The notes under the pieces: model-generated
The model's input: only the letters and a program-made list of their open reading frames with translations
Told to the model about the DNA's origin: nothing
Database searches by the model: none
Position numbers and translations under genes: made by a program
Shown: in pieces, positions 50,443 to 59,278 of the stretch
Layout: each line of letters starts with the position of its first letter
Numbering within the stretch: position 1 is the first letter of the stretch
Origin: DASUPK01 sp963782345
Lineage (GTDB): Bacteria > Actinomycetota > Thermoleophilia > Solirubrobacterales > 70-9
Assembly (NCBI GenBank): GCA_963782345.1
Contig: CAWAJF010000005.1
Span: 248,001-312,000, forward strand
Reading direction: 5' to 3'
DNA length: 64,000 nucleotides

Positions 50443-51113
50443 TGGACGCTCGCTGCCAGGAGACTCGCGAGATCGCCGTCGAGCTGGCCCTCGGCATCGT
50501 CGAGGGCGAGGAGCGCGGCCGCGCGCTTCAGCATCTCGCTCAGTGCCCGGAGTGCCGCTCCGAGGTGGAGAAGTTCTCGGAGCTCGCCGACGAGCTCCTG
50601 CTGCTGGCCCCGCACCGAGAGGCCCCGGTCGGCTTCGAGTCGCGGGTTCTGAACGAGCTGCTCCCGGCGCCGGAGCCCAAGCGCCGGCGCCGGCTGCGGC
50701 TCGTCCTCGCGCCCGCCGCAGCGGCGCTGGCGGCAGCCGCCATCGTCCTCGCCATCGTGGCGCCCGACCTGCGTCTCGCCTCTCATTACCGCCACACCCT
50801 CGATCAGGCGAACGGCAGGGAGTTCGAGTCCTACGCGCTGCGTGACGCGGGGGACAATCACGTGGGGACGATCTTCAGCTACGAGGGCTCGCCCTCATGG
50901 GTGCACATCGACGTGGATCCGGGGCATCGCTTCGGACTGACCTCCGCGGAGCTGGTCACCGACAACGGAACTCAGGTGCCGCTGCACTGGTTCCACCTGG
51001 ATCCCGCCGGCGGCTCCGGTGGATCGATTCCAGTCGATCCGCACCACGTCTCCGTCCTCCGGCTGTCCGGCTCGGCTGGGCCCCAGACCCTTGTCGCTCG
51101 ATTCCACGGCTAG
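50439..51113 (+). CDS. Anti-sigma factor with zinc-binding N-terminus
   Basis: 224 residues. RALQHLAQCPECRSEVEKF is a ZAS-type anti-sigma motif (H-x3-C-x2-C) preceded by MMDARCQETREIAVELALG. A single membrane helix (LVLAPAAAALAAAAIVLAIV, about 90-112) separates it from an extracytoplasmic beta domain of about 110 residues (anti-sigma-K-like). GTG start overlaps the sigma gene stop (GTGATG). Should hold the ECF factor inactive until an envelope signal arrives. Confidence 0.9.
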   Translation: MMDARCQETREIAVELALGIVEGEERGRALQHLAQCPECRSEVEKFSELADELLLLAPHREAPVGFESRVLNELLPAPEPKRRRRLRLVLAPAAAALAAAAIVLAIVAPDLRLASHYRHTLDQANGREFESYALRDAGDNHVGTIFSYEGSPSWVHIDVDPGHRFGLTSAELVTDNGTQVPLHWFHLDPAGGSGGSIPVDPHHVSVLRLSGSAGPQTLVARFHG

Positions 51114-51211
51114 CCACCGCTGGGCGGTTGGAATGCCGAAGCTCGGGTATGTGTGCCTTCGCACTTGAGGTGGCGTTACCGGGGCGACGGTTCGAATAGC
51201 ATTCGGACCGA

Positions 51212-51233
51212 TTGACTGGTCAGTCAACCAGTC
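51212..51233. promoter_or_regulatory. Nested palindromes upstream of etfB (candidate TetR-type operator)
   Basis: TTGACTG-GT-CAGTCAA (51212-51227) overlaps a second inverted repeat GACTGGT/ACCAGTC (51214-51233). A -10-like TAATAT follows at 51245-51250. Typical size and symmetry of a TetR-family operator. Confidence 0.55.
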
Positions 51234-51283
51234 GGGTCAGCCGCTAATATCCCGCGCCGCCCGATTGAAGAGAGGAACCTAAC

Positions 51284-52072
51284 TTGAAGATCTGCGTGCT
51301 CGTCAAAGAGGTCCCGGACGCCGCCGTCGACAAGCGGATCGACCCCGAGACCAAGCGCCTGGACCGCTCAGGCGAGAAGAACCTCAATCCCTTCGATACC
51401 CACGCCCTCGAGGCCGCCATGCAGGTGAAGGAAGGTGGCTCCGATGTCGAGGAGATCGTCGCCGTGACGATGGGCCCCGACAGCGCCGTTCGCGCTCTGC
51501 ACAAGGCGGTCGCGCTCGGCGCGGACCGCTCGGTCCACCTCACCGACGATGCCCTGACCGGCTCCGACGTCTGTGCCACCGGCTACGCGCTGGCCAGGGT
51601 CCTGGAGGCCGAGAGCCCGGACCTCGTCCTGCTCGGCCAGCAGTCGGATGACGGCGAGTGCTACACGATCGGCGCGGTGGTGGCCGATCACCTGAAGATG
51701 CCGTCCCTCACCCAGGTGATCAAGATGGACGTCGCCGACGGCAAGCTCACCTGCGAGCGCCAGGCGGAGTACGGCTACGACACCGTCGAGGTCGAGATGC
51801 CCGCCGTGATCAGCGTCGGCGACGCGATCAACGAGCCCCGCTACCCGAGCCTGAAGGCGATCATGGGCGCGAAGAAGAAGCCGCTCGACACCAAGGCGAT
51901 CGGCGACGTGGGCATCGAGGGTGATCGGGTCGGCGAGGGCGGATCCCGCACCGCCGTGCTCGAGCTGAAGCCGCCGCCCGAGAAGGAGGCCGGCGAGATC
52001 ATCGAGGATGAGGACACGAACGAGACGGTCGAGAAGATCGTCGCCTGGCTCGACGAAAGGAAGCTGATCTAG
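51284..52072 (+). CDS. etfB: Electron transfer flavoprotein beta subunit
   Basis: 262 residues: MKICVLVKEVPDAAVDKRID, ALEAAMQVKEGGSDVEEIVAVTMGP and VLLGQQSDDGECYTIGAVVADHL are the ETF-beta signature; it binds AMP and half of the interface with EtfA. Accepts electrons from acyl-CoA dehydrogenases such as the one at 37349. TTG start with AGAGGA at 51271-51276. First gene of etfB-etfA-ETF-QO. Confidence 0.95.
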   Translation: MKICVLVKEVPDAAVDKRIDPETKRLDRSGEKNLNPFDTHALEAAMQVKEGGSDVEEIVAVTMGPDSAVRALHKAVALGADRSVHLTDDALTGSDVCATGYALARVLEAESPDLVLLGQQSDDGECYTIGAVVADHLKMPSLTQVIKMDVADGKLTCERQAEYGYDTVEVEMPAVISVGDAINEPRYPSLKAIMGAKKKPLDTKAIGDVGIEGDRVGEGGSRTAVLELKPPPEKEAGEIIEDEDTNETVEKIVAWLDERKLI

Positions 52073-53044
52073 ATGGCGGGAATTCTCGTTTACGCCCTCC
52101 ACGACGACGAGGGCAACTTCAACAAGAACTCCCTCGGCGCTCTCTCCGAGGCGGCGAAGCTCGCCGGCGAGATCGGCTCCGAGGCCGCCGCGGTCGTGGT
52201 CGGCGACGTCGCCGATGACGCCGCCGCGGGCCTGGGCGCCTACGGCGTGAAGAAGGTCTATCGGTGCAAGGAGGCCCCCGAGGGCCTCGCTCAGCCGATC
52301 GTCGACGTGATGGCGAAGGTGATGACCGACAACGACTTCTCCTACGCGCTCTTCGGCGGAGGGCTGCTGGGCTTCGAGATCGGCGCGGGCCTCACCGCCC
52401 GCCTGAACGCCGGCGTGACCATGGAGGTCACGAAGGTGAATGTCCAGGACGGCAAGCTCGTCGCCGAGCGGCCGATCCTCCAGGACTCGCAGATCGCCGA
52501 CGTCGGCTACGTCGAGGAGCCGGGGATCATCATCGGGCGCCTCAACGCCTTCGACGAGAACGAGACCGGCGGCACGGCCGAGGTCGAGGACGTCGCCGTC
52601 GAGCTGTCGGAGTGGTCCACCAAGGCCCGGATGGTGACCCGGGGCGAGCAGCGCGGCGCGGACGTCAACATCGAGGACGCCGACATCCTGGTCGGCGGCG
52701 GCCGCGGCCTGGGCAAGGCCGAGAACTTCGAGCTCGCCGAGCAGCTGGCCAACTCGATGGGCGGCGCCGTCGCCGCGACGCGTGCCGTCGTGGACGCCGG
52801 CTGGTACCCGTACGCCGCTCAGATCGGCCAGACCGGCAAGACGGTCGCCCCGAACCTGTATCTGGCGCTCGGCATCTCCGGCGCGATCCAGCACAAGGTC
52901 GGCATGCAGAGCTCAGAGAACATCCTGGCCATCAACAAGGACCAGAACGCTCCGATCTTCGAGTTCTGCGACCTCGGCGTGGTGGGCGACCTCCACAAGA
53001 TCGTTCCCAAGCTGACCGAGGCGATCAAGGCCAAGAAGGGCTAG
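52073..53044 (+). CDS. etfA: Electron transfer flavoprotein alpha subunit
   Basis: 323 residues, FAD-binding partner of EtfB. MAGILVYALHDDEGNFNKNS and GGGRGLGKAENFELAEQLA are domain motifs; PYAAQIGQTGKTVAPNLYLALGISGAIQH and KVGMQSSENILAINKDQNAPI bind FAD. It follows etfB with no gap, so translation is coupled. Hands electrons to the ETF:quinone oxidoreductase encoded next. Confidence 0.96.
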   Translation: MAGILVYALHDDEGNFNKNSLGALSEAAKLAGEIGSEAAAVVVGDVADDAAAGLGAYGVKKVYRCKEAPEGLAQPIVDVMAKVMTDNDFSYALFGGGLLGFEIGAGLTARLNAGVTMEVTKVNVQDGKLVAERPILQDSQIADVGYVEEPGIIIGRLNAFDENETGGTAEVEDVAVELSEWSTKARMVTRGEQRGADVNIEDADILVGGGRGLGKAENFELAEQLANSMGGAVAATRAVVDAGWYPYAAQIGQTGKTVAPNLYLALGISGAIQHKVGMQSSENILAINKDQNAPIFEFCDLGVVGDLHKIVPKLTEAIKAKKG

Positions 53045-53052
53045 AGATCTAA

Positions 53053-54744
53053 GTGGCCGTCAAGCCGGCGGAGTTTCCGCCGCCGTTCGATCCGGGGGAC
53101 TACGTCGGTCCCCCGACCGATGCCCCGGAGGAGCGCCTCGAGGCCGGCATCGTCATCGTCGGGGGCGGCCCCGCGGGGCTCGCATGCGCCAACCGCGTCC
53201 TGCAGCTGCTGGAGAGCGAGCCGGAGCTGACCGAGAAGCTCGGCGAGATCCCGGTCGCGGTGATCGAGAAGGGCAAGGCCTGCGGCGCCCACAACGTCTC
53301 CGGGGCGAACATGGTGCCGTCGGCGATGGAGAAGCTGTTCCCCGACCTCGATCCGAGCGATTGGCCGGTCTACCAGAAGGTCGAGAAGGACGCCGTCTAT
53401 CTCCTGACCAAGAAGATGGCGATCCCGCTGAAGCCGCCGCCGCCCAACTTCCGCAACCACGGGAACTACGTCACCTCGGTCTCGAAGCTGTCGCGCTTCC
53501 TCGCGGAGAAGGCTGAGGAGGCGGGCGCCTACATCCTCACCGAGACCGTGGCCGACAAGCTGCTGGTCGAGGACAGGATCGTGCGCGGCATCCGCTCCGG
53601 CGACAAGGGTCGCGGCCGCGACGGCGAGGAGCTCAGCAACTTCGAGCCCGGGTCCGACCTGATGGCCAAGGCGACGGTCCTGGCGGAGGGGACGGTCAGC
53701 CACCTGACCCAGTGCGCGGTCGGCTACTTCGATCTCGCCGGCGACTCCATGAGGTGGGAGATCGGTGTCAAGGAAGTCTGGAAGGTGCCAACGCCGCTCG
53801 ATCGGGTCATCCACACGATGAACTGGCCCCTCCGGGGCCGCCCGAAGTACAACGAGTTCGGCGGCAGCTTCATCTACCCGATGGGCGAGGACAAGCTCAC
53901 CATCGGCATGGTCGTCGGTCTCGATACGACCGACGCGACCTTCTCCTGCCACGACGCGCTGCAGCAGCTCAAGACCCACAGGTTCGTCCGCAAGCTGCTC
54001 GAAGGTGGCGAGCGGATCGGCTGGGGGGCGAAGACGATCCCGTCCGGTGGCTACTGGTCGATGCCGAAGCGGCTCTCCGTGCCCGGGATGGTGATGTGCG
54101 GGGACAACGTCTCGATGGTGAACGTCCCATACCTGAAGGGAATCCACTACGCGATGCACGCCGGCATGTACGCCGCGGAGGCGATCGTCGAATCCCTGAA
54201 GCAGGACTCCGTCAACTTCGAGGAGTACGAGCGCAAGGTCAAGAAGTCCCTGATCGAGGACGACCTCTACCGCTCCCGGAACGTGCGCCAGTACGGCGAC
54301 AAGGGGTTCGTCGCGTTCGGCGGCATCGCCAACGCCTGGCTGCTTTCCCGCGGGGCCGTTCCGCCCGGCCACAAGAAGGTCGAGCCGGACAGCGAGGTTG
54401 AGGTGGAGATCGACGGCGCCGCCGAGAAGTACCCGAAGCCCGACGGCTCCTACATCTTCGACAAGCTCTCGTCGGTGTTCCTATCGGGCAACGCGACCCG
54501 CGACGACGCCCCGAACCACGTTCGGATCCAGAACCGCGTCCCGCGCGAAGTGGCGCAGACCTGGGTCTCCATGTGTCCCGCGCAGGTCTACGAGATCCCC
54601 GAGGACCAGCTCGATTCGGGCGCCGAGACCGTTGACGTCCACGTGACCGCCTCGAACTGCGTCCAGTGCGGCGCGATCACGGCCAAGGGCGGCCGGCTCA
54701 CCCTGCCGGAGGGCGGGGACGGGCCGCTCTATCAGGAGACGTAG
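53053..54744 (+). CDS. ETF:quinone oxidoreductase-like flavoprotein, atypical Fe-S site
   Basis: 563 residues. VIVGGGPAGLACANRVLQLL binds FAD, KACGAHNVSGANM and GGYWSMPKRLSVPGMVMCGD are family motifs, and the C-terminal ferredoxin-like domain should hold a [4Fe-4S] cluster. Ligands C508 (MCPAQVYE), C536 and C539 (NCVQC) are present, but the fourth, expected at 542 in CxxCxxC, is Ile (CGAITAK). Still ends PEGGDGPLYQET as in the family. Passes electrons from EtfAB to menaquinone or ubiquinone at the membrane. GTG start 9 nt after etfA. Confidence 0.9.
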   Translation: MAVKPAEFPPPFDPGDYVGPPTDAPEERLEAGIVIVGGGPAGLACANRVLQLLESEPELTEKLGEIPVAVIEKGKACGAHNVSGANMVPSAMEKLFPDLDPSDWPVYQKVEKDAVYLLTKKMAIPLKPPPPNFRNHGNYVTSVSKLSRFLAEKAEEAGAYILTETVADKLLVEDRIVRGIRSGDKGRGRDGEELSNFEPGSDLMAKATVLAEGTVSHLTQCAVGYFDLAGDSMRWEIGVKEVWKVPTPLDRVIHTMNWPLRGRPKYNEFGGSFIYPMGEDKLTIGMVVGLDTTDATFSCHDALQQLKTHRFVRKLLEGGERIGWGAKTIPSGGYWSMPKRLSVPGMVMCGDNVSMVNVPYLKGIHYAMHAGMYAAEAIVESLKQDSVNFEEYERKVKKSLIEDDLYRSRNVRQYGDKGFVAFGGIANAWLLSRGAVPPGHKKVEPDSEVEVEIDGAAEKYPKPDGSYIFDKLSSVFLSGNATRDDAPNHVRIQNRVPREVAQTWVSMCPAQVYEIPEDQLDSGAETVDVHVTASNCVQCGAITAKGGRLTLPEGGDGPLYQET

Positions 54745-54748
54745 CGGC

Positions 54749-54839
54749 CACCAGGCCGCTCCACTTCGGAGCGGAGGGCGAAGCCCGTAGCGACTTAGGA
54801 GGGGCGGCCGCTCGTGGCCGCGATCTGAAGGCGAAGCCG
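54749..54839 (+). repeat. ~90-bp GC-rich hairpin repeat, copy B
   Basis: Best-conserved copy; aligns with 14912-15001 over its whole length. Has the GCGGCC/GGCCGC inverted core (54804-54820) and two hairpins with GAA loops, GGGC-GAA-GCCC and GGC-GAA-GCC. Begins 5 nt after the ETF-QO stop. Confidence 0.75.
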
Positions 54840-54849
54840 TCCCGGCTCG

Positions 54850-54855
54850 TACGCT
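54850..54855 (+). promoter_or_regulatory. -10 box, leaderless promoter of the PfkB gene
   Basis: TACGCT, 7 nt before ATG 54863, identical in sequence and spacing to 19834. Confidence 0.4.
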
Positions 54856-54862
54856 TCGCCGC

Positions 54863-55789
54863 ATGACCCCCTCCGGCAGAATCACGGTATTCGGGCCGAG
54901 CCCGATGCTGACCGTGACGATCGAGGCGCGTGGGGAGGGCCGCGACGACGTCCACTGCCATCCAGCTGGGCAGGGAGTGTGGCTGAGCAGGATGGCCGGA
55001 GAGCTCGGCGCCTGGCCCGTGCTCTGCTCGTTCGTCGGCGGCGAGACCGGCACCGTGCTCGAGCCGCTGCTCGAGCAGCTTCCCGGCGAGCGTCGCCTGG
55101 TCCGCTCGGCGGAATCGTCCGGCTGCTACGTCACCGACCGCCGCAGCGGCGAGCGCCTGATTCTGGCGCAGGCCCACGTCGAGCCCCCGTCCCGGCATGA
55201 GGTCGACGAGCTGGTGGCCACGGCCACCGCGGCCGCCCTGGAGAGCGACCTCCTTGCGATCTGCAATCCATACCCCGGCGACGCGCTGCCCCTCGACGTG
55301 TACGGCAGCCTGGTCGCCAATGTCCGCGGGTCCGGCGTCCGGGTGATCGCGGACCTCTCCAGCCCGCGGATCGAAGTCACCGCTGCGGCGGAGCCGGAGC
55401 TCGTCAAGCTGAACGACTGGGAGCTGGCCGAGTACGTCGTCGGACCGGTGGACACGCCGCAGCTTCTGCGGGCTGCCGCCGAGAAGCTCCGCGCCCTCGG
55501 GGCCCGAAACGTCCTCGTCACTCGAGCCGGCGACCCGGCGCTCGCCCTGCTCGGCGAGGAGGCCTGGGAGGTGATTCCACCCAAGCTCGCGGCGGGTTCG
55601 CGCGAGGGCTGCGGCGACACGATGATGGGCGCGATCGCGGCATCCCTCTCTCAGGGCCACGATCTGCAGGATGCGATCGTGCTCGGCGCGGGCGCCGGAG
55701 CCGTCAACTTCCTTCGTCACGGACTCGGCACCGGCTCGCGCCGAGAGGTCGAGGAGCTTGCCCGCGAGGTCGAGATGCGCCGCGCCTAG
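54863..55789 (+). CDS. PfkB-family carbohydrate kinase
   Basis: 308 residues of ribokinase fold: RITVFGPSPMLTVTIEARG at the N-terminus, and REGCGDTMMGAIAASLSQGH, the second PfkB signature with the catalytic Asp in GCGD. LVKLNDWELAEYV and NVLVTRAGDPALALLGEE are conserved strands. Specific substrate (hexose-phosphate, tagatose or nucleoside) cannot be called. Ends 4 bp inside the convergent CpsB-type gene. Confidence 0.85.
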   Translation: MTPSGRITVFGPSPMLTVTIEARGEGRDDVHCHPAGQGVWLSRMAGELGAWPVLCSFVGGETGTVLEPLLEQLPGERRLVRSAESSGCYVTDRRSGERLILAQAHVEPPSRHEVDELVATATAAALESDLLAICNPYPGDALPLDVYGSLVANVRGSGVRVIADLSSPRIEVTAAAEPELVKLNDWELAEYVVGPVDTPQLLRAAAEKLRALGARNVLVTRAGDPALALLGEEAWEVIPPKLAAGSREGCGDTMMGAIAASLSQGHDLQDAIVLGAGAGAVNFLRHGLGTGSRREVEELAREVEMRRA

Positions 55790-56514
55790 GGGGGCGCGAA
55801 GGGAGGATCCGGGCGCTCGCCCCGGAGGATCGCCGCCGGCGCCTCCCGCGCGATCCAGTCCAGGTGCGGGCTGAGGAGCTCGACCTGCCCGAGCACCGAC
55901 AGCCCCTCGGAGATCCGCAGCGGCCTGCCGCCGTGGGAGGAGTGGGCGTCGCTCGCGAGGACGTGGATCAGACCCGCCACGGCCAGGGCGAGCATGCCCT
56001 TGCGGGCATTGCCGGAGACGAGGTAGGCGGCGGTGCACTGAATCAGGGCTCCGGCGTCGATCAGCCCGCGGATGCGGTCGAGCATGTCGTCGGAGACGTG
56101 TCTCTCGGGATGCGCGATCAGGGCTCCGAAGCCCGCCTCGCGCAGGGTGACCGCCGCGTCGAGCAGCGGATCGCCGAGCGGTCCCGGCCGGGGCTCCAGC
56201 AGGATCCATCCGCCACCGCCGAGCGAAACGGCTCGCAGCTCGCCCTCATCGAGGCCGGCGAGCGCCGTCTCCGCAACCTCGCCGCCGGTGACGACCGCGA
56301 CCGGCACGCCGTTCCGCGAGAGCTCGTCGTTCACGGCCTGAACGCGATCCGGGAGCTCCGCGATGCGCACGTCGTGGTCGTGGCGGATGTGCGGGGTTGC
56401 GGCGATCGTCTCGATGCCGTCGGCGGCTGCGACGCGCGCCATCGCCAGCGAGTCCGCGAGGTCGAGCGCCCCGTCGTCGATCCCGGGCAGGATGTGGCAG
56501 TGGAGGTCGATCAC
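55786..56514 (-). CDS. PHP-domain tyrosine phosphatase (CpsB/YwqE-like)
   Basis: 242 residues. MIDLHCHILPGIDDGALDLA, IAATPHIRHDHD, GGEVAE, ALIAHPERH and VLASDAHSSHGG provide the metal-binding His/Asp/Glu set of PHP phosphoesterases of the CpsB/CapC family, which dephosphorylate tyrosine kinases in capsule and exopolysaccharide control. No partner kinase is in view. GTG start. Confidence 0.9.
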   Translation of the reverse strand: MIDLHCHILPGIDDGALDLADSLAMARVAAADGIETIAATPHIRHDHDVRIAELPDRVQAVNDELSRNGVPVAVVTGGEVAETALAGLDEGELRAVSLGGGGWILLEPRPGPLGDPLLDAAVTLREAGFGALIAHPERHVSDDMLDRIRGLIDAGALIQCTAAYLVSGNARKGMLALAVAGLIHVLASDAHSSHGGRPLRISEGLSVLGQVELLSPHLDWIAREAPAAILRGERPDPPFAPP

Positions 56515-56583
56515 GGCGGGTCTAGGATGAATGAATCACCGGTGGTCTTCGACGTTGGCCGCCGTGACGGGAAGGAGGACACC

Positions 56584-56985
56584 ATGGAGAGTCAACAGCC
56601 ACGCACCGCGGATGCGGAGCGGATGCGGGAGCCGGGAGGGGATGGACCAGGCAGCCTTCGCGCGGACATCTCGACCGCGATAGTCGGCCTGTACAAGCGG
56701 CACTACGGCAAGGGACCGACCCATTGCCGGACCTATCTCGAGCCCGATCTCGTCATCGTCGTCCTGGGCGAGGGCTACACACCCGGCGAGCAGACGATGT
56801 TCGAGGCCGGGAAGTGGCACGAGGTCAGAAACGCCCGCCAGGTCTGGCAGGACAGCATGGAGGGCCGCTTCGGAGGCATGATCGAGGAGCTCACGGGCCG
56901 CAAGGTCGCCGCGTTCTTGAGCGCGAACCGCCAGGACCCGGACTTCGCGGTCGAGCTGTTCGTCCTCGAGCCCGAGGACGACTAG
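56584..56985 (+). CDS. DUF2294 domain protein
   Basis: 133 residues. RADISTAIVGLYKRHYGKGPTH and LVIVVLGEGYTPGEQTMFE and RNARQVWQDSMEGRF are the DUF2294 core, seen in proteins near Na+/H+ transport or stress genes; function not settled. ATG 56584 has AAGGAGG 6 nt upstream, the clearest ribosome site in this part. Divergent from the CpsB-type gene. Confidence 0.8.
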   Translation: MESQQPRTADAERMREPGGDGPGSLRADISTAIVGLYKRHYGKGPTHCRTYLEPDLVIVVLGEGYTPGEQTMFEAGKWHEVRNARQVWQDSMEGRFGGMIEELTGRKVAAFLSANRQDPDFAVELFVLEPEDD

Positions 56986-57024
56986 CCGGGATATTGGATG
57001 CGATTTGTGCCGATCGGCTGATCT

Positions 57025-58545
57025 ATGCTCGCTGGCGTGGCCGACCACGCCAGCGAGAGCCTCGAGCGAGAGTTCCTGGAGTTCGCACCTGACGCCGTCA
57101 TCGGCGTCGATGAGACGGGGGAGATCAAGCTGGTCAACTCGCGAACGCAGGCGGTGTTCGGCTTCGCCCGCGACGAGCTGATCGGCGAGCGCGTCGAGAT
57201 GCTGGTGCCCGAGAGCCTCCGCGCGAGCCACGTCGGCCACCGCGACCGCTACTTCGACGCTCCCCGCACCCGGCCGATGGGCGCCGGGCTCGATCTCTAC
57301 GCCCGTCGCAAGGACGGCAGCGAGTTCCCCTGCGAGATCTCCCTCTCGACGGTCGCGACGGAGCAGGGGATGATGGCTCTGGCGGCGATTCGCGACATCA
57401 CCGAGAGCAGGCGCGACCGCGACGAGCTCCGCCGCGCGGTGCGCCGGCTACAGGCGGCGACCGACGTCGCCATCGCGGTGGGCGGGGAAACGGATCTCGA
57501 GCGGGTGCTGGAGGCAATCGTGGAGCGGGGGAGGGCGCTCGTCGAGGCCAGGGCTCTGATCATCCTGTTGCGCGAGGGCGAGGACCTGATGGTCGCCGCG
57601 ACGGCGGCCGTCGCAGGCGGCCTCGACCCGAAGGTCTCGGAGCTCCGGATTCGCGCGCAGGAGGCCTCCGAGCGGGTTCTGCTCGGCAGGTTCACCGGGG
57701 CGGATCTGGGCGCCAAGGAGAGCGGCCGTGCACTGCTCGCGCCGCTGACCTTCCGGGGCGATCCTCTCGGCGTGGTCGTCGCGCTGGACCGGATCGGGGA
57801 CCCCGGGCGCTTCGATGACGAGGACCAGCGGTTGCTCGAGGCGTTTGCCGCCAGCGCCGCGACGGGCGTGGCGACTGCCCGGTCGATGGCCGAGGAGCGC
57901 CTTCAGAACACGATCGACGCGGCTGAGCAGGAGCGCAGCCGCTGGGCCCGCGAGCTCCATGACGAGACCCTCCAGGCGCTCGCCGTTCTGCGGATGCGGC
58001 TGTCCTCCGCGTTGCGGGAGGACTCGCCCGATGAGCTCCATCAGACCGGCCAGGCCGCCGTCGAGCAGATCGACGACGAGATCGTCAAGCTTCGCCGCCT
58101 GATCACTGAGCTGCGGCCCGCCTCGCTCGACACGATCGGCCTCGAGGCCGCCCTGCAGGCGCTGGTGGAGCAGCACCAGCAGGCCACCGCCATCCAGGTC
58201 GATTGCGACTTCGACCTTCCGCGGGGGGACGAGGTCCGTCCCACGCCTATCCTCGAGACCGCCGTCTATCGCCTCGTCCAGGAGGCGCTCAACAACGTCT
58301 ACAAGCACTCCCTGGCCAGGCACGCGGACCTCACGGTGCGCACCTCCCGCGGCACGATCGAGATCGAGATCCGTGACGACGGTGTGGGCTTCGAGCCTCC
58401 GCTGGTGCGGGAGGGCTTCGGCCTAGTCGGCATGCGCGAGCGGGCCGCGCTCCTCGGGGGCACGCTCGAGGTCGACTCGACGAGGGGATCCGGGACGCGG
58501 GTCCGGGCAGAGATCCCGCTGTTCACGAGAGCCGACGAGCAGTAA
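57025..58545 (+). CDS. PAS-GAF sensor histidine kinase (NarX/DesK type)
   Basis: 506 residues, no membrane segment. PAS domain (FAPDAVIGVDETGEIKLVNS, FGFARDELIGERVE), GAF-like domain (about 150-290), HisKA_3 with RWARELHDETLQALAVLRMR (phospho-His in ELHDE), and HATPase (RLVQEALNNVYKHSLA, IRDDGVGFEPP, GLVGMRERAALLGGTLEV). Senses an intracellular cue and should phosphorylate a NarL-type regulator, probably the one encoded convergently at 58583. GTG 57037 is an alternative start. Confidence 0.92.
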   Translation: MLAGVADHASESLEREFLEFAPDAVIGVDETGEIKLVNSRTQAVFGFARDELIGERVEMLVPESLRASHVGHRDRYFDAPRTRPMGAGLDLYARRKDGSEFPCEISLSTVATEQGMMALAAIRDITESRRDRDELRRAVRRLQAATDVAIAVGGETDLERVLEAIVERGRALVEARALIILLREGEDLMVAATAAVAGGLDPKVSELRIRAQEASERVLLGRFTGADLGAKESGRALLAPLTFRGDPLGVVVALDRIGDPGRFDDEDQRLLEAFAASAATGVATARSMAEERLQNTIDAAEQERSRWARELHDETLQALAVLRMRLSSALREDSPDELHQTGQAAVEQIDDEIVKLRRLITELRPASLDTIGLEAALQALVEQHQQATAIQVDCDFDLPRGDEVRPTPILETAVYRLVQEALNNVYKHSLARHADLTVRTSRGTIEIEIRDDGVGFEPPLVREGFGLVGMRERAALLGGTLEVDSTRGSGTRVRAEIPLFTRADEQ

Positions 58546-58548
58546 CCA

Positions 58549-58572
58549 GGTCGCGGCCACAGGCGGCCGCTA
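58549..58572 (-). repeat. Partial reverse copy of the gene-end repeat core
   Basis: Reverse strand GCGGCCGCCTGTGGCCGCGA followed by CCTG matches the GCGGCCGC..GTGGCCGCG core of the repeat at 54749-54839. It lies between convergent genes. Confidence 0.4.
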
Positions 58573-58582
58573 GATCAAACCC

Positions 58583-59233
58583 CTAGACGTCGATCAGCCC
58601 GCGCTCGATCGCGTAGCGGACGAGCTCGGAGCGGGTGGTCATCGCAAGCTTCTGCTGGATGTGCGCCCGGTGCGACTCGACGGTGCGCACGCTGAGGTAG
58701 AGCTGCTCGGCGATCTCGTTGTTCGTGTGCCCGAGCGCGATCAGACGGAGGACCTCGAGCTCGCGCTCGGAGAGATCGTCCGGCGTCGCCACGTCGGGCT
58801 CCGCCGCCAGCCGCGCGCCGAGCTCGGGTTGGAGGTAGGTCCGGCCCTCGGCCGCCATCCGGACCGCCTTGACCAGCTCCTCGCTGGCGGCCTCCTTGAG
58901 GATGTAGCCGAGCACCCCGGCCTGCAGGGCCTCGCGGGCGAAGGCCGTCTCGTCCTGCATCGTCAGAACGACGATCTCGGTCCCCGGTGACTGCTCGCGG
59001 ATCGACGGGATCGCGGCCAGGCCGGATCCGCCGGGCATGTTGATGTCGAGGATCAGGACCTTGGGGCGGTGTCCGCTGACATAGCGGCTCGCGGAATCCG
59101 CGTTCCCGGCCTCGGCGACGACCTCGATGTCGGGTTCACGCTCGAGCATCAGGCGCAGCGCGCTGCGGACGACGGCGTGATCATCCGCGAGAACTACGGA
59201 AATCTTGTCGGACGCCTCCCCGGTTTGTCCCAC
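58583..59233 (-). CDS. NarL/LuxR-type response regulator
   Basis: 216 residues. Receiver: VVLADDHAVVRSALRLML, phosphoacceptor Asp in VLILDINMPGGSGL, VLTMQDETAFAREALQAGVL and GYILKEAASEELV. DNA-binding: LSERELEVLRLIALGHTNNE and LSVRTVESHRAHIQQKL. Likely partner of the HisKA_3 kinase that ends 37 bp away on the other strand. Convergent rather than operonic placement is slightly unusual for such a pair. Confidence 0.94.
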   Translation of the reverse strand: MGQTGEASDKISVVLADDHAVVRSALRLMLEREPDIEVVAEAGNADSASRYVSGHRPKVLILDINMPGGSGLAAIPSIREQSPGTEIVVLTMQDETAFAREALQAGVLGYILKEAASEELVKAVRMAAEGRTYLQPELGARLAAEPDVATPDDLSERELEVLRLIALGHTNNEIAEQLYLSVRTVESHRAHIQQKLAMTTRSELVRYAIERGLIDV

Positions 59234-59278
59234 AGCCGTACCTTAACCCGGCGCGCGGGCGCGGGTCGCGGTCTCGAT

